A program made the translations under genes and the position numbers. 13,539 nucleotides of DNA, taken from positions 1 through 13,539 of the forward strand of contig JAODNF010000275.1 of assembly GCA_025464915.1 (NCBI GenBank). The letters run 5' to 3'. How positions within the stretch are numbered: the first letter of the stretch is position 1; the number at the start of each line of letters is the position of its first letter. The notes beneath the pieces are model-generated. The model saw only the letters and a program-made list of their open reading frames with translations. It had not been told where the DNA came from and ran no database searches. Positions 12,259 to 13,539 of this stretch are shown here, piece after piece. This stretch comes from Frankiales bacterium (GTDB taxonomy: Bacteria; Actinomycetota; Actinomycetes; Mycobacteriales; SCTD01).

Positions 12259-12615
12259 ATGAGCAGTCGATTCGAGGAAGAGGGCATCCCGGACCCGGGC
12301 GATCTGACACCGGAGCAGGAGGCCACAGGACAGCTGGACCTGACGACGGAGCCACCCCACGACTACCCGCTGGGCGCCGAGGGCTGGGGCACGACGGCAG
12401 CCGAGCAGAAGGAGGGCGAGCCGCTCGACGGGAGGCTGGCACGCGAGGTGCCGGACGTCGGCGTCTACCCGACCGAGGAGCCGCGGGACGTCGGGCGCCT
12501 CGTGGAGCCGGACGAGGGTGCCCGGTCCGACACCGAGAGCGACCTGATCGGCCGTGACTCCGGCGACACCGCCGGGCTCAGTGCCGAGGAAGCAGCCCTC
12601 CACCTCGAGCCCTAG
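12259..12615 (+). CDS. DUF5709 family protein
   Basis: A 118-residue acidic, soluble and probably largely disordered protein. It shows the family's core in order: DYPLGAEGWGTTAAEQKEGE (34-53), PLDGRLAREVPD, GRLVEPDEGARSDTESDLIG (79-98) and GLSAEEAALHL at the end. No enzyme motif, cysteine or membrane segment is present, and no function is known for the family. The start ATG has no good Shine-Dalgarno site; the GGGTAGCCCT element lies immediately upstream, so the mRNA may be almost leaderless. It diverges from tRNA-Asn by 47 bases. The stop is 17 bases before the subtilase start on the same strand, a gap that holds a separate -10 candidate. Confidence 0.88.
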   Translation: MSSRFEEEGIPDPGDLTPEQEATGQLDLTTEPPHDYPLGAEGWGTTAAEQKEGEPLDGRLAREVPDVGVYPTEEPRDVGRLVEPDEGARSDTESDLIGRDSGDTAGLSAEEAALHLEP

Positions 12616-12619
12616 CGGT

Positions 12620-12625
12620 TAGCGT
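12620..12625 (+). promoter_or_regulatory. -10 box for leaderless subtilase mRNA
   Basis: TAGCGT, then seven bases, then GTG at 12633. Spacing and hexamer are identical to those before the glycosyltransferase gene at 3957. It lies in the 17-base gap after the DUF5709 stop. No -35 box is evident. Confidence 0.48.
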
Positions 12626-12632
12626 GGGCGGG

Positions 12633-13539
12633 GTGCTCCGTCGTGCGCTCGCAGCAGCCTTCTGCTTCGCGCTGCTCGCCGCCCTGCCCGCGGGCGCTGC
12701 CGGCGAGCCGACGCAGCGGACCTGGCACGGCAACCAGATCCACCTCTACGGGGCTCAGGGTGCCGGGCGCGACGGGGCGGGCGTCACGGTCGCGGTGCTG
12801 GACGGGTGGGTCGACCGGTCGCACCCGGACTTCGAGGGGCGCGCCCTGCCCGGGGCGGACTGCCGCAGCGGGACGTGCAGGGCGGGCCTGACCCGCGAGA
12901 ACTGCGGCTCCGAGCACGGCACGCACGTGGCCGGGACGGTCGGGGCGTCGAACGTCGGCGTCGCGCCTAAGGTCACGATCCTGCCCGTGCAGGTGCTGTC
13001 GAGCGACAGCAAGGGCGAGTGCACCGGCACGCCCGCCGCGGTCGCTGCCGGAATTCGGTACGCGATCGCGCACGGCGCGAAGGTCCTCAACCTGTCGCTG
13101 GGGCCCGACAACCCGGGCAGCACCAACTCGATGATCCCCAACGCCGTGCGCGCCGCTGCCGCGGCCGGGGCCGTCGTGGTGTTCTCCGCCGGCAACACCG
13201 GCTCGGACATCGCGCAGGACTACCAGGGCAACGCGCTGATCGTCGCGGCGACGGGGCCTTCCGGCGGGCTGGCGACCTACAGCCAGCGCGGCTCCGACGT
13301 CGACCTCGCCGCCCCGGGTGGTCAGCCGGACAGCCACGACAACTGCGAGATCGAGTCGTGCGTCCTGTCGCTCTACCCGGGCAACCAGCTGGCCGTGGCG
13401 GCAGGCACCTCGATGGCTGCCCCGCACGTCAGCGGGCTCGCGGCGCTGCTGTTCGCCCAGTCCCCCGGTCGGTCGCGGTCGACCGTCATCGCGCGGATCG
13501 AGAGCACGGCGCGCCCCCTCGCGGACGCGGGCTACGGCC
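12633..13539 (+). CDS. Subtilisin-like (S8) serine protease, 3' end cut by window
   Basis: At least 302 residues, running off the right edge. A Sec signal (LRRALAAAFCFALLAALPAG, cleavage near Ala-Gly-Ala-Ala at 20-23) is followed after about 30 residues by the catalytic domain. Asp57 is in VTVAVLDGWVD, His95 in SEHGTHVAGT, the oxyanion Asn188 in VVFSAGN, and Ser260 in AGTSMAAPHVSG. There is no room for a normal I9 propeptide, a trait shared with mycosins, which need no propeptide removal for activity. Six cysteines (77, 82, 91, 130, 238, 243) suggest disulfides in an exported enzyme. No type VII secretion gene is in view, so mycosin identity is open; a C-terminal membrane helix beyond the edge would favour it. 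GTG 12633 was preferred to in-frame GTG 12624 because of TAGCGT seven bases upstream. Confidence 0.92.
   Translation, partial: MLRRALAAAFCFALLAALPAGAAGEPTQRTWHGNQIHLYGAQGAGRDGAGVTVAVLDGWVDRSHPDFEGRALPGADCRSGTCRAGLTRENCGSEHGTHVAGTVGASNVGVAPKVTILPVQVLSSDSKGECTGTPAAVAAGIRYAIAHGAKVLNLSLGPDNPGSTNSMIPNAVRAAAAAGAVVVFSAGNTGSDIAQDYQGNALIVAATGPSGGLATYSQRGSDVDLAAPGGQPDSHDNCEIESCVLSLYPGNQLAVAAGTSMAAPHVSGLAALLFAQSPGRSRSTVIARIESTARPLADAGYG

Noticed and set aside
12612..13427. 271-codon minus-strand frame antisense to the subtilase
   Set aside because: The plus-strand frame contains the complete S8 catalytic triad; the antisense product is low-complexity Arg/Gly/Val.

Overview
The window is a compact, very GC-rich stretch with strong G/C bias at third codon positions, frequent GTG starts and mostly very short gaps. 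It carries families typical of Actinomycetota: DUF5709, DUF3618 beside an actinobacterial holin-like protein, a GT87-type mannosyltransferase-like membrane protein, and a type I IPP isomerase. I place it in a high-GC actinobacterium but cannot resolve the genus. There is no IS element, phage gene, CRISPR array or clear sign of recent transfer. No gene-free gap exceeds about 200 bases.

Layout. (a) 1-823: a TetR-family regulator with two near-identical palindromic operators, one beside its own start and one just downstream of a good divergent promoter that points off the left edge. (b) 878-2428 (minus): an orphan oligopeptide/nickel-type solute-binding protein. (c) 2571-2768: a 65-residue unrecognised small gene whose leader has two tandem hairpins. 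(d) 6652-2719 (minus): a redox operon made of a possible coupled upstream ORF, a heme/FAD/NAD(P) ferric-reductase-like transmembrane enzyme, a small anchored FMN-binding protein with a flavinylation motif, the flavinyltransferase ApbE, and a GT-C glycosyltransferase. Electrons probably pass from NAD(P)H through FAD and two hemes to a covalently held FMN outside the membrane. (e) 6751-8563 (plus): a tightly overlapping three-gene envelope cassette (YtxH-like, holin-like and DUF3618 proteins); the last carries a clear 11-residue repeat. (f) 8567-9007 (minus): an exported coiled-coil protein. (g) 9058-9942: a thioredoxin-reductase-like flavoprotein with a CPSC motif. (h) 9932-11551 (minus): a RecQ-type helicase with a non-standard C-terminus. 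(i) 11586-12125: isopentenyl-diphosphate isomerase. (j) tRNA-Asn(GTT) on the minus strand. (k) DUF5709. (l) A subtilase, cut by the right edge.

The most interesting items are the flavin electron-transfer operon with its topology puzzle (an exported FMN domain but an ApbE with no signal peptide) and possible translationally coupled leader ORF, the structured leader of the 65-residue gene, the 11-mer repeat, and recurring promoter layouts. Three genes lack a Shine-Dalgarno site and have TANNNT exactly 7 nt before GTG, which suggests leaderless mRNAs. Two other genes share GGGTAGCCCT exactly 5 nt before ATG.
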